In this document: in pieces, positions 1-8,044 of the stretch | How the letters are laid out: each line of letters opens with the position of its first letter | Numbering within the stretch: position 1 is the stretch's first letter | Assembly: GCF_002970915.1 (NCBI RefSeq) | Contig: NZ_CP027190.1 | Coordinates: 682,001-746,000 of the forward strand | Source: Lactobacillus sp. CBA3605 | GTDB lineage: Bacteria > Bacillota > Bacilli > Lactobacillales > Lactobacillaceae | Direction: 5' to 3' | Length of the DNA: 64,000 nucleotides | The notes under the pieces: generated by a model | Told to the model about the DNA's origin: nothing | Seen by the model: the letters and a program-made list of their open reading frames with translations, nothing else | The model's database searches: none | Position numbers and translations under genes: made by a program

Positions 1-714
1 CTGACATTGCGCCGCTGTTAAGGTATCAATCCCCACAGGTTGAATTTCAGCCACGGTTAATGCCTGTCCAAACGCAAATTGACTCAAAATCATTAATTTG
101 TAAGTGGCATCAAGTCCCAGAACATCATTAGTCGGATTAGCCTCGGCATACCCTGCCGCCTGGGCGGACGCTAACGCCTGATCATAAGGCTGTCCAGCCG
201 TCATCGCACTTAAGATATAATTAGCCGTCCCATTAATAATTCCCACAACTTGCTGAATCTCATCCGTCGCATAACTATCTGCTAAAGTCCTCAAAATCGG
301 AATGCCACCGGCGACACTGGCTTCATAAAACAGATCCACCTGATAATACTGCGCTAATGCGACTAACTCCGGGCCGGCAAGGGCCATCAAATCCTTATTA
401 GCCGTCACCACCGACTTACCATGTTGAAACGCTGAAATAATAGCCGCTTTAGCAGTGGTAATCGTGCCCATCACTTCAATCACAATTTGAATTTCTGGTG
501 CCGTCACGACCGCCTGCAGCGCGGTGGTTAACCGGGTCCCCACGGGCAAGGTTACAGACCGTGCCTGCTTAAAATGGTGCACCGCCACCATTGCCAAGTG
601 AAAATGAACCCCCTGTTGTTGTTCAATCCTCGTCATGGCCTGCGTCAAGCGCGTGACCACTCCACTACCAACGGTTCCGAGCCCTAACAGGCCAACTTCA
701 ATGGTCGTTGCCAT
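1..714 (-). CDS. hom: homoserine dehydrogenase, C-terminus cut by window edge
   Basis: NAD(P)-dependent homoserine dehydrogenase, which makes homoserine from aspartate semialdehyde for Met and Thr synthesis. The frame is open to the window edge, so about the last 190 residues of a usual 425-residue protein are missing. The N-terminus shows the Rossmann motif GLLGLGTVGSGV, followed by TANKDLMA and GGIPILRTL, and then the catalytic-domain GIINGTANYILSAM, all typical of the family. The ATG start has GGAG about 8 bases upstream. It begins 19 bases after the stop of the metY-type gene, so it is the third gene of a metA-metY-hom unit under the Met T-box. A paralogue elsewhere in the genome is possible and cannot be judged here. 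Confidence 0.95.
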   Translation of the reverse strand, partial: MATTIEVGLLGLGTVGSGVVTRLTQAMTRIEQQQGVHFHLAMVAVHHFKQARSVTLPVGTRLTTALQAVVTAPEIQIVIEVMGTITTAKAAIISAFQHGKSVVTANKDLMALAGPELVALAQYYQVDLFYEASVAGGIPILRTLADSYATDEIQQVVGIINGTANYILSAMTAGQPYDQALASAQAAGYAEANPTNDVLGLDATYKLMILSQFAFGQALTVAEIQPVGIDTLTAAQCQ

Positions 715-733
715 TTGCACCACTCCAATCATC

Positions 734-2014
734 TTAAACTTGGGCTAACGCCTGATCTAAATCGGCAATCAAATCGGTGACATTTTCAATCCCCACGGAT
801 AACCGAATTAAGTCGGGCGTCACCCCGGCAGCCAGTAATTCATCATGTGATAACTGGGCGTGCGTCGTGGAGGCCGGGTGAATGATTAACGATTTCGCAT
901 CTGCCACATTGGCTAATAACGAGAATAACTTTAGGTGTTCAATTAAGGCCTTGCCAGCAGTCTCACCGCCCGTAAGGCCAATGGTAAAGATGGATCCTAC
1001 CCCATTGGGAAAATACTTAGTGGCAAGTGCATGGTAGGGGCTATCCGGTAATTCCGGATAATTAATCCAAGCTACTTTGGGATGATTATTCAAGAACGCC
1101 ACGATTTTACGAGTATTCGCAACGTGCCGCTCAACTCGTAATGACAATGATTCTAGTCCTTGCAACAGTAAGAAAGAATTAAAGGGACTAATTGCTGCCC
1201 CAGTATCTCGCAATGCTTCCGCCCGCACTTTTGTCGTAAAAGCACTCTCACCTAAATCAGCAAAGACTAAGCCATTGTACTGCGGACTGGGGGTCGTAAA
1301 TCCTGGATACTTCCCGCTAGCTTGCCAATCAAAATCGCCGCCTTCAACGATGACGCCACCCATGGTCGTCCCATGACCACCGATAAATTTAGTGGCTGAA
1401 TGAATTACAATATCTGCGCCATGTTCCAACGGTCGAACAAGGTACGGGGTCCCAAATGTATTATCCACAATTAAAATAATGTGATGTCGATGTGCAATCG
1501 CACCAAGCGCTTCAAAATCAACTAGATTAATACCTGGATTCCCAATACTTTCTACATATAAGGCTTTGGTATGTGCATTAATTTTAGCTTCAAAATTATT
1601 AGGATCATCAGGATCAACAAAGTGCGTCGTAATGCCTAACTTTTTCAAGGTCACACTTAATAAGTCATACGTTCCGCCGTAAAGTGTCTTCGCTGCAACA
1701 ATTTCATCACCCTGTTCGGCAATCGTGAGGATGGCGGCGGTAATGGCCGCAGCGCCCGTTGCCAGTGTAACCCCGGCAGTCCCATGTTCCAATGCGGCCA
1801 CCCGCTTATCTACGACCGCAGTTGTGGGATTCGTCAACCGGGTATAGATATTCCCAGCATCCGTCAGCGCAAACCGCCCAGCTGCTTGCTTTGCATCTTT
1901 AAATACATACGATGTTGTTTGATAGATTGGTACCGCTCGAGCGCCCGTTTCATCAACTGTCTGACCAGCATGGACTTGTAAAGTTTCAAAGTGTAAATTC
2001 TTTTTAGTTGTCAT
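734..2014 (-). CDS. metY: O-acetylhomoserine sulfhydrylase (MetY/CysD type)
   Basis: PLP enzyme of the Cys/Met metabolism family that condenses O-acetylhomoserine with sulfide to give homocysteine. The PLP lysine is K209 in [15 protein letters not shown], and [10 protein letters not shown] and YTRLTNPTT are also present. At 426 residues it has the extra length typical of O-acetylhomoserine sulfhydrylases rather than the roughly 380-residue cystathionine gamma-synthases, which is the main basis for the call. The start codon overlaps the metA stop by ATGA, indicating translational coupling. The partner MetA is predicted to produce O-acetyl- rather than O-succinylhomoserine, which fits this substrate. 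Confidence 0.92.
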   Translation of the reverse strand: MTTKKNLHFETLQVHAGQTVDETGARAVPIYQTTSYVFKDAKQAAGRFALTDAGNIYTRLTNPTTAVVDKRVAALEHGTAGVTLATGAAAITAAILTIAEQGDEIVAAKTLYGGTYDLLSVTLKKLGITTHFVDPDDPNNFEAKINAHTKALYVESIGNPGINLVDFEALGAIAHRHHIILIVDNTFGTPYLVRPLEHGADIVIHSATKFIGGHGTTMGGVIVEGGDFDWQASGKYPGFTTPSPQYNGLVFADLGESAFTTKVRAEALRDTGAAISPFNSFLLLQGLESLSLRVERHVANTRKIVAFLNNHPKVAWINYPELPDSPYHALATKYFPNGVGSIFTIGLTGGETAGKALIEHLKLFSLLANVADAKSLIIHPASTTHAQLSHDELLAAGVTPDLIRLSVGIENVTDLIADLDQALAQV

Positions 2015-2883
2015 TTTTCTAAACCCGCTTTCATTAATTTAAGGGTTGCCACCCAATTCTGATAAAATTGGCAACTGGCCTGTTGCCAGCTATAATCAAT
2101 TGTCCCATGTGAATCGCTAAAATAATGCTGTGGTTGCTGAATCGGTCGGTGTTGTTGCCGATCACGCCGATACTCCAATGCCAACGTTTCAGCCGCATAT
2201 TCCGGATGCCCCGTTACATACACCGCATGTTGGGCCGGGGCTGCTAAGACTAGCGGCCCCACTTGTGCATTGGTCGCAACTAGTTGTAGCTCGGCCGGTA
2301 ATTTAGCTGGCAATACCAATTGTGACTGTCGTGATTGCGGCATCTTCAAACTTGCTGGCTGAGTTAATCCAGCCATTAAGGGCGAGGCCCGGTCCACCGT
2401 AGTTGCGGTATAAACGCCAAAAATCTTATGAGCAACCAGCTGTTTATCGATTCCAAACTGAAGATATAGCCCAGCTTGAGCCGCCCAGCATTCAAATAAC
2501 GTCTGACTAACATGCGTTTGTGCCCACGTGATAATCGTCTGTAATTCTGACCAATAATCGACTGCTGTAAAGGGCAGCTGTTCTACGGGGGCGCCAGTGA
2601 CAATCAAGCCATCAAAATGTTCAGCTTGAATTTGTGCTAACGTCACATAATTAGCCGCAATCGTCGCTTGATCGATACCTTTAAAATGATGGCTAGCTGG
2701 ATACATGAAGGTCACCGCCACATCGGTGGGTCCCATTGCTAACCGTTGTAAGAATTGTTGCTCCGTCGCTTGTTTAGTTGGCATTAAATTCAAAATTAAT
2801 AATTGAGTGGCCGCCGTCGCTAATTTTGGTCGCCGCCACTGTCCTTGGGTCTTTGACAGACCATTACGTGCAATCACCGTCAA
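2011..2883 (-). CDS. metA: homoserine O-acetyltransferase (MetA family)
   Basis: Activates homoserine for methionine synthesis; the fold is the MetA/HTS type. With the chosen start the protein has 290 residues. The catalytic Cys lies in FECWAAQAG (C132) and the His/Glu pair in VTGHPEYA (H226, E228). The acyl-CoA specificity site reads VTGAPVE: Glu here is the known signature of acetyl-CoA use in this family, whereas succinyl-CoA enzymes have Gly. I prefer a TTG start because AGGTGG sits 8 bases before it. The GTG four codons earlier lies inside that Shine-Dalgarno sequence. First gene of the metA-metY-hom operon behind a Met T-box. Confidence 0.9.
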   Translation of the reverse strand: MTVIARNGLSKTQGQWRRPKLATAATQLLILNLMPTKQATEQQFLQRLAMGPTDVAVTFMYPASHHFKGIDQATIAANYVTLAQIQAEHFDGLIVTGAPVEQLPFTAVDYWSELQTIITWAQTHVSQTLFECWAAQAGLYLQFGIDKQLVAHKIFGVYTATTVDRASPLMAGLTQPASLKMPQSRQSQLVLPAKLPAELQLVATNAQVGPLVLAAPAQHAVYVTGHPEYAAETLALEYRRDRQQHRPIQQPQHYFSDSHGTIDYSWQQASCQFYQNWVATLKLMKAGLEK

Positions 2884-2913
2884 CTTACTAACCACCTTTC
2901 ATTCACTTTAAAC

Positions 2914-2969
2914 ACAAAAAAGTTTTCGTCCGTTAATTTCTAAAATAGAAATTAACGGACGAAAACTTT
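2914..2969 (-). terminator. T-box regulated terminator before metA
   Basis: A 22-bp near-perfect stem, AAAGTTTTCGTCCGTTAATT pairing with its complement around a TATTTTA-type loop, is followed by a T run on the minus strand. Its 5' arm follows directly on the T-box core, as expected for the terminator/antiterminator switch. Confidence 0.92.
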
Positions 2970-3206
2970 CGCGTTACCACCGTTATTTATTGGCATTTCA
3001 CAATACCAATCTCGACAAGTGCCCTATTATGCAGGATACTCCGCAAGTTATCGGTTGCGACCGCGTACGTAGCCTTGCGACCCGTACGATGACTCCAAGC
3101 TCATCTTCACCTAATGATTGATTTGCTCCTCACACCACTTCGAAGCTCTCTGAAAAATCATCATTATCGCTACTCTTCTCTTCAACGTCTAATTTGTTCT
3201 TAATTT
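2914..3206 (-). ncRNA. T-box riboswitch, methionine specifier
   Basis: tRNA-sensing leader of the metA operon. Reading the minus strand, an AG-bulge/stem I element (CAGAGAGC) and a distal loop (GTGGTGTGAG) precede the specifier loop GAAG-ATG-AGCTTGGAGT. By alignment to the glyQS pattern this gives codon ATG (3102-3104), i.e. Met. Downstream is the T-box core ACGGTGGTAACGCG (2970-2983), then an intrinsic terminator. Uncharged tRNA-Met should stabilise the antiterminator and switch on metA-metY-hom. The specifier reading was made by eye but is consistent with the genes. Confidence 0.93.
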
Positions 3207-3212
3207 AGAATT

Positions 3213-3241
3213 AATCTACCACGATTGTTTTTAATTGTCAA
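3213..3241 (-). promoter_or_regulatory. promoter of the metA T-box transcript
   Basis: On the minus strand TTGACA (3236-3241) and TAGATT (3213-3218) are separated by 17 bases, placing transcription start just upstream of the T-box stem I. It lies back to back with the plus-strand promoter of the trpX leader. Confidence 0.8.
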
Positions 3242-3277
3242 CTCATAATAAAACAACCTGCATTTTAAAATTTTAGC

Positions 3278-3306
3278 TTGACAGTATTTTTAACTGTGGC
3301 TATACT
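3278..3306 (+). promoter_or_regulatory. promoter of the trpX leader transcript
   Basis: TTGACA (3278-3283) and TATACT (3301-3306) with a 17-base spacer, close to consensus. The transcript would begin around 3313, giving a leader of about 390 bases before trpX. Confidence 0.85.
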
Positions 3307-3341
3307 GAGTTCATTCGATAAATGAAAGCGAGGAACTGGAA

Positions 3342-3404
3342 ATGACAAAGTTAGGACAAGTCAACTTGAATCGTTCATGGCAAAGCCGGCAATTCAGATT
3401 GTAA
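3342..3404 (+). CDS. Trp-containing leader peptide, 20 aa (candidate attenuator)
   Basis: A short frame beginning about 30 bases after the predicted transcription start, with a good Shine-Dalgarno (AGGA, 7 bases before ATG). The peptide reads MTKLGQVNLNRSW followed by QSRQFRL; the single Trp codon is at 3378-3380. The stop codon lies inside the first arm of a strong hairpin (3395-3428), so translation of this frame would control RNA folding downstream. It precedes a transporter family predicted to import tryptophan. The frame and ribosome site are directly visible; the regulatory role is inference. It could also be a chance small frame inside a structured RNA. Confidence 0.6.
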   Translation: MTKLGQVNLNRSWQSRQFRL

Positions 3405-3453
3405 TTCCGTCAACACGGATACAATCTGGCAAACAGTTTGTATCTGTGCCGAC
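3395..3453 (+). promoter_or_regulatory. mutually exclusive leader hairpins
   Basis: Arm 2 (ACGGATACAATCTG, 3415-3428) can pair backwards with arm 1 (CAGATTGTAATTCCGT, 3395-3410) as 14 pairs with a 2-base bulge. It can instead pair forwards with arm 3 (CAGTTTGTATCTGTG, from 3434) as about 14 pairs including the CACGG/TGTG extension. Only one fold can exist at a time. Arm 1 contains the leader-peptide stop codon, the classic layout of translation-coupled attenuation. Confidence 0.7.
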
Positions 3454-3514
3454 TCACTTTGTTATCCAAAGAAGTCTGCATGGGTTTTAACACAGCAGGC
3501 TTCGGTTCCGTAAA

Positions 3515-3549
3515 GGGCAAACCAGAGCTTACTGGTTTGCCCTTTTTTT
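3515..3549 (+). terminator. leader terminator upstream of trpX
   Basis: Perfect 11-bp stem GGGCAAACCAG / CTGGTTTGCCC with loop AGCTTA followed by seven T. It lies 155 bases before trpX, so it must be read through or regulated for the transporter to be expressed from the upstream promoter. Confidence 0.93.
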
Positions 3550-3583
3550 ATTGGTCCAATTTAGTCACGCTGACATGCAGTTA

Positions 3584-3616
3584 CAGTCATGGTGATGAGG
3601 ATGACCATCATGACTG
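3584..3616 (+). repeat. inverted repeat in the trpX 5' region
   Basis: CAGTCATG and CATGACTG (8 bp, perfect) flank a 17-base loop between the leader terminator and trpX. There is no T run, so it is not a terminator. It could be an RNA stem or an operator; nothing else is recognisable between 3550 and 3690. Confidence 0.45.
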
Positions 3617-3704
3617 ACATCATCCCCGCACCAAGCAAGCTAAGTTAGCCTAACTAGCTGCCCGAAAAAAAGAGTTTGAAATAATTAAGTTGAGGTGAAC
3701 CACA

Positions 3705-4709
3705 TTGAAACGTATGCTTGCATTTATTAGCGCTTTGGTCGTCTTCTTAGGTGTCGCTTTTGTCCTGACGAACCAAACAGCCAAAAAAACTACTAGTTCA
3801 AAGAAAGTCCCTACAGTCGGGATTTTACAATTGGAAACCCACCCTGCCTTAGACGCCATTCATCGCGGGATTCTAGCTGGATTAAAAGAATACGGTTATG
3901 TGCCCGGTAAAACCGTTAAGATTGATTATCAAAATGCACAAGGTGATCAGAGTAATCTGAAAACAATGAGCCAAAAATTCATCAATGAAAATGCGGATGA
4001 AACCATCGCTATTGCGACTCCCGCTGCCCAAGCTTTAGCCAATGCGGCTGGAAAACAAACGCCGGTAATTCTCGCAGGGATTACTGATCCAGTTGGCGGC
4101 GGTCTGATTAAAAGTAATACTAAACCCGGCGCTAACATCACGGGGACTTCCGGTGAATCACCATTAAAGTCCCATTTAGCTTTATTACGAAAACTCGTCC
4201 CTAAAGCTAAAAAGATTGGCATTATCTATACGACTTCTGATCATGGTGGCGAATATAACGCTAAGAAATTCGCCAAAATTTGTCACCAAGCTGGGATTGC
4301 ATACAAGTTATATACCATCTCTAGCACTAACGATATGCAACAAGTTGCTGAAACGATGGCGTCACAAGTTGACGCCGTCTATGCCCCTCAAGATAACGGA
4401 GTTGCCAGCGCAATGAAGACCTTGGTTTCAGTCACTAACAAGGCTAACATCCCCGTTATTCCTGCCGTTGATACCATGGTTCAAGATGGCGGGCTCGCCA
4501 CGCTCTCCGTTGATCAATATCAATTAGGGAAATTATCTGGTGAAATGGCAGCCCGGGTCTTGAAAGGAAAAGCTACAGCGACCTATCCAGTTGAACTCAT
4601 TACTAAAGGGAAAATGACACTTAACTTGAGTGAAGCCAAACTATTAGGACTTAAATTCCCAGCTAGCGTCTTGAAAGAAGCCAAACAGAAAGGGGTCATT
4701 TACAAATGA
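3705..4709 (+). CDS. trpX: ABC transporter substrate-binding protein, TrpX family
   Basis: Extracellular substrate-binding component of a COG2984-type ABC importer. Family members are predicted to carry tryptophan or tyrosine; here the substrate is inferred. Residues 4-24 form one hydrophobic N-terminal segment acting as signal or anchor, with no lipobox Cys. The rest is the two-lobe periplasmic-binding fold (VPTVGILQLETHPALD, TPVILAGITDPV, KKIGIIYTTSD). TTG is taken as start because GAGGTG lies 7 bases before it, whereas the in-frame ATG three codons later is 16 bases away. The stop overlaps the permease start by ATGA. Confidence 0.87.
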   Translation: MKRMLAFISALVVFLGVAFVLTNQTAKKTTSSKKVPTVGILQLETHPALDAIHRGILAGLKEYGYVPGKTVKIDYQNAQGDQSNLKTMSQKFINENADETIAIATPAAQALANAAGKQTPVILAGITDPVGGGLIKSNTKPGANITGTSGESPLKSHLALLRKLVPKAKKIGIIYTTSDHGGEYNAKKFAKICHQAGIAYKLYTISSTNDMQQVAETMASQVDAVYAPQDNGVASAMKTLVSVTNKANIPVIPAVDTMVQDGGLATLSVDQYQLGKLSGEMAARVLKGKATATYPVELITKGKMTLNLSEAKLLGLKFPASVLKEAKQKGVIYK

Positions 4710-5611
4710 GTATGATTGTATCAAGTATTGGGCAGGGCCTCTTATGGGCCATCTTAGGCATTGCACTCTTTTTAACTTTCCGAATTTTAGATTTCCCAGA
4801 TATGACCGTTGAAGGCACTTTTCCATTAGGCGCAGCGACCGCCGTAACCGCAATTGCCCATGGCATGGACCCATATACCGCCACACTCTTAGCTTTTGTC
4901 ACGGGTGCCGCCGCCGGTTTAATCACTGGACTCTTATACACTAAAGGGAAGATTCCGATTTTATTAGCCGGGATTTTGGTGATGACCGCATGCTTATCCG
5001 TCAATCTCCGGATTATGGGTAGCGCCAACGTCTCGCTATTAGGCAAACAGACCATCTTTGCCAACCACTTTTTAGCCAGCTTACCAAAATACTTTGACAG
5101 CGTCTTCGTCGGGTTGGTCGTCATTGCAGTGGTCACTGTATTACTCATCCTGTTCTTACAAACTAATCTCGGTCAGGCCTTCATCGTCACCGGTGATAAC
5201 CGGATGATGGCGCGTTCAATTGGCATTAATACCGACAACATGACGATAATGGGACTAATGGTCTCTAACGGCATGATTGGGATGGGCGGTGCTTTAATCG
5301 CACAAAACAATGGCTATGCTGACGTCAACATGGGGATTGGGATTATCGTGATTGCTCTAGCCTCCATCATTATTGGGGAAGTTGTCTTCGGTGACTTAAC
5401 CTTAAATCAACGTTTAATTGCCGTCACACTTGGCAGTATCTTATATCGGTTCGTCTTATTAATCGTGTTACAACTCGGTTTCAGTACCAACGATTTGAAC
5501 TTGCTATCCGCCATCATCTTGGCCGTTTGCCTGATGTTGCCACAGGCTAGCAAAAAGCTCCATCTCAATCATTTATTAAAGAAAGGGGTCGCTAAATATG
5601 ACGAAAACTAA
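4706..5611 (+). CDS. trpY: ABC transporter permease, TrpY family
   Basis: Multi-pass permease (COG4120) of the same importer, with about eight hydrophobic segments. The N-terminal family signature RILDFPDMTVEGTFPLGAA is clear. It overlaps trpX by 4 bases and trpZ by 14, so the three genes form one translationally coupled unit. Substrate assignment rests on the family and on the Trp-containing leader and is not proven. Confidence 0.87.
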   Translation: MSMIVSSIGQGLLWAILGIALFLTFRILDFPDMTVEGTFPLGAATAVTAIAHGMDPYTATLLAFVTGAAAGLITGLLYTKGKIPILLAGILVMTACLSVNLRIMGSANVSLLGKQTIFANHFLASLPKYFDSVFVGLVVIAVVTVLLILFLQTNLGQAFIVTGDNRMMARSIGINTDNMTIMGLMVSNGMIGMGGALIAQNNGYADVNMGIGIIVIALASIIIGEVVFGDLTLNQRLIAVTLGSILYRFVLLIVLQLGFSTNDLNLLSAIILAVCLMLPQASKKLHLNHLLKKGVAKYDEN

Positions 5612-6377
5612 GACACCATTGCTGGCATTAAAAGATATCGTGACTAGGGTGAACGTGGGCACTCCCAATGAAGTGATGATTCTCCGGCATTTAAACTTAG
5701 ACATTTATAATGGCGACTTCGTAACCGTCCTCGGGTCCAATGGGGCCGGCAAATCCACCCTTTTCAATACGATTAGTGGTGAATTACCAGTTAACAGTGG
5801 GTCAATCTATTTAAATGAACACGATATTACGTCCCTCTCCGTTGAAAAACGAACCGCCTTTTTAGCGCGTGTCTTCCAAGATCCTAAAATGGGCACGGCC
5901 CCGCGGATGACGGTGGCTGAAAACTTGCTGTTGGCGAGTCAACGTGGGCAACATCGGACGTTGCGCTTAAGACGCTTAAAGCAACAACTCCCGCATTTCA
6001 AGGACTTAACGGCGACCATGAATAATGGCTTATCGGATCGCTTGAATACGGCGACCGAAAATTTATCCGGTGGACAACGGCAAGCGTTAAGCTTCTTAAT
6101 GGCAACTGCCCAACGCCCCGACTTACTCTTATTAGATGAACATACCGCCGCCTTAGACCCTAAAACGAGTGCCGAATTGATGCGGCAAACCAATGAACGG
6201 GTCACGCAAGAAAAGCTGACTTGTTTAATGATTACCCATCATTTAGATGACGCCCTCAAATATGGAAATCGCTTAATTGTCCTTGACCAAGGAAAAATCA
6301 AATTTGATGTCCAGGGCGCCGAAAAAGCCCAGCTCACCAAAGAAAAACTGTTAACCTTCTTTGACACCATCGACTAA
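5598..6377 (+). CDS. trpZ: ABC transporter ATP-binding protein, TrpZ family
   Basis: Cytoplasmic ATPase (COG1101) energising the TrpXY importer. Walker A GSNGAGKST, Q-loop VFQDPK, signature ENLSGGQRQ and Walker B LLLLDEHTAALD with the switch His (MITHHLDDAL) are all intact, and the 259-residue length is normal. It is the last gene of the unit and is followed by a strong terminator. Confidence 0.9.
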   Translation: MTKTKTPLLALKDIVTRVNVGTPNEVMILRHLNLDIYNGDFVTVLGSNGAGKSTLFNTISGELPVNSGSIYLNEHDITSLSVEKRTAFLARVFQDPKMGTAPRMTVAENLLLASQRGQHRTLRLRRLKQQLPHFKDLTATMNNGLSDRLNTATENLSGGQRQALSFLMATAQRPDLLLLDEHTAALDPKTSAELMRQTNERVTQEKLTCLMITHHLDDALKYGNRLIVLDQGKIKFDVQGAEKAQLTKEKLLTFFDTID

Positions 6378-6388
6378 CAGGTTCAACT

Positions 6389-6445
6389 GAAAAGCTGTTT
6401 TCAGATTTGGTAGTGACCTACCAAACTTTGAAAACAGCTTTTTTA
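6389..6445 (+). terminator. terminator after trpZ
   Basis: AAAAGCTGTTTTCA pairs with TGAAAACAGCTTTT across an inner GGTAG/CTACC stem, followed by a T run. Confidence 0.9.
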
Positions 6446-6503
6446 GTCGCCTTTGCTCCCATTAAGTAAAGCCAGTATAAAAATAGTAATTGGTTTCGCT
6501 TTC

Positions 6504-6517
6504 AATTGTGCACAATT
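6504..6517. promoter_or_regulatory. 14-bp palindrome upstream of NADH oxidase
   Basis: AATTGTGCACAATT is a perfect palindrome 52 bases before the nox start. It contains the TTGTG/CACAA halves seen in Rex operators but lacks their usual central spacer. A redox- or NADH-responsive repressor site is a reasonable guess, not more. Confidence 0.45.
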
Positions 6518-6569
6518 AATGTTACGGTGAATTAGAACAATTATAAACTAAATATTTGGAGGTTTTATC

Positions 6570-7925
6570 ATGAAAGTTATCGTAGTTGGTTCTTCCCATG
6601 GTGGTTATGAAACGGTCCGCGGCATTTTAGCTGAACAGCCTGATACCGAAATTCAATGGTACGAAAAAGGCGACTTCCTCTCATTCCTATCTTGTGGGAT
6701 GCAGTTATACCTTGAAGGTACCGTCAAAGACGTTAACAGCGTGCGCTATGCAACGCCTAAAGACATGACGGCCCAAGGCGTGCATGTCTTTGTGGAACAA
6801 GAGATTACCAAAGTTGACCCAGTAGCGCATACCGTCCACGTGGTCAACCACGTAACTGGTGCTGAACGTGATGAAACTTATGACAAATTAGTCCTCAGTG
6901 TCGGGGCCGTCCCTTTTGAATTACCGGTTCCCGGTCACGATTTAAAGAACATCTATGCGATGCGCGGTCGAGATTGGGCCATCAAGTTAAAGGCTAAGAC
7001 CGTCGATCCAGATATTAAAAACGTGGTAATCATTGGCTCCGGTTATATCGGTATCGAAGCCGCTGAAGTATTTGCAAAAGCTGGGAAACACGTTACTGTC
7101 ATTGACTTATTACCACGCCTATTGAGTTTATATCTCGATACTGAATTTACTGAAGTGTTAACCACTGAAATGGCTGAACACGGGATTCAAGCCGCAACTG
7201 GTCAAAGCGTCAAGTCCTTTGCGGGTGCGGCCGGTAAAGTGACCAAGGTCGTCACCGATCAGGGCGAGTATCCGGCTGACCTAGTTGTCTCAGCCGCTGG
7301 GATTCGAGCCAACACAGCGTGGTTAAAAGATACCATCGACCTAGATGCCCATGGCCTCATTACGATTAACGATTATTTACAAACCAGTGACCCTGATATT
7401 TTTGCCGTCGGCGATGCGACCTTAGTGCCATTCGCCCCAACTGGTCAGGCTAATCGGATTGCTTTGGCAACCAATGCTCGGCGGCAAGGGCGCTTTGCCG
7501 CTAAGAATCTGTTGGGCACTAAAATTGCCATGCCCGCTGTTTCAGGTTCATCCGCCCTGTCTGTCTTTGATTACCATTTTGCTTCGACGGGTATCAAAGC
7601 TGGGACAGCTAAAAACTTTGACTTGCAGACCAAGTCAGTCCTGATCACAGATACGGCGCAACCAAAGTTCGTCCCAACCGCAGCTGGCAATGCTAAGGTG
7701 TGGTTCAAATTAACATTTGATGCCGCCACCGGTCGTATTTTAGGCGCCCAAATCATGTCCAAAGCCAATGTAACTGCTAATATCAATACGATTGCACTCG
7801 CCATTCAGGCTAAGCTCACTGTTTATGATTTAGCTTATACTGATTTCTTCTTCCAGCCAGGTTTCGACCGACCTTGGAATATCATGAATGTGGCCGCCCA
7901 AGCAGCGGTTAAAGCGTTGCAATAG
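6570..7925 (+). CDS. nox: FAD-dependent NADH oxidase (water-forming type)
   Basis: Flavoprotein of the pyridine nucleotide-disulfide family that oxidises NADH with O2. It has 451 residues: FAD motif [10 protein letters not shown] at residues 5-14, active His10, single redox Cys42 in [16 protein letters not shown]-binding [15 protein letters not shown] near residue 155, and FAVGDATLV near 280. The single Cys and length fit H2O-forming Nox; CoA-disulfide reductases share this layout and cannot be excluded. The ATG follows TTTGGAGG by 7 bases. Monocistronic, between two terminators. Confidence 0.88.
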   Translation: MKVIVVGSSHGGYETVRGILAEQPDTEIQWYEKGDFLSFLSCGMQLYLEGTVKDVNSVRYATPKDMTAQGVHVFVEQEITKVDPVAHTVHVVNHVTGAERDETYDKLVLSVGAVPFELPVPGHDLKNIYAMRGRDWAIKLKAKTVDPDIKNVVIIGSGYIGIEAAEVFAKAGKHVTVIDLLPRLLSLYLDTEFTEVLTTEMAEHGIQAATGQSVKSFAGAAGKVTKVVTDQGEYPADLVVSAAGIRANTAWLKDTIDLDAHGLITINDYLQTSDPDIFAVGDATLVPFAPTGQANRIALATNARRQGRFAAKNLLGTKIAMPAVSGSSALSVFDYHFASTGIKAGTAKNFDLQTKSVLITDTAQPKFVPTAAGNAKVWFKLTFDAATGRILGAQIMSKANVTANINTIALAIQAKLTVYDLAYTDFFFQPGFDRPWNIMNVAAQAAVKALQ

Positions 7926-7946
7926 ACTTCACTTCATCAAAGCTAA

Positions 7947-8007
7947 ACACACAAAAAGCGGTTGCTACAGGAATTTACAACTTCCTATAGCAACCACTTT
8001 TTTGTGT
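7947..8007. terminator. bidirectional terminator
   Basis: AAAAAGCGGTTGCTA pairs with TAGCAACCACTTTTT around a small inner stem. It has T runs on both strands and serves nox (plus) and the converging dehydrogenase (minus). Confidence 0.9.
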
Positions 8008-8044
8008 TTGCATACCCCACTATGCATAAGGCTTGATTAACCTT

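Noticed and set aside
3342..3549. Reading the trpX leader as a T-box riboswitch
   Set aside because: No T-box core (GGTGG-ACC type), no AG-bulge stem I and no specifier loop; the metA and hisZ leaders in the same window show all of these clearly.
4696..5148. 150-codon minus-strand frame inside trpY
   Set aside because: Opposite a clear ABC permease; no ribosome site and no recognisable protein.
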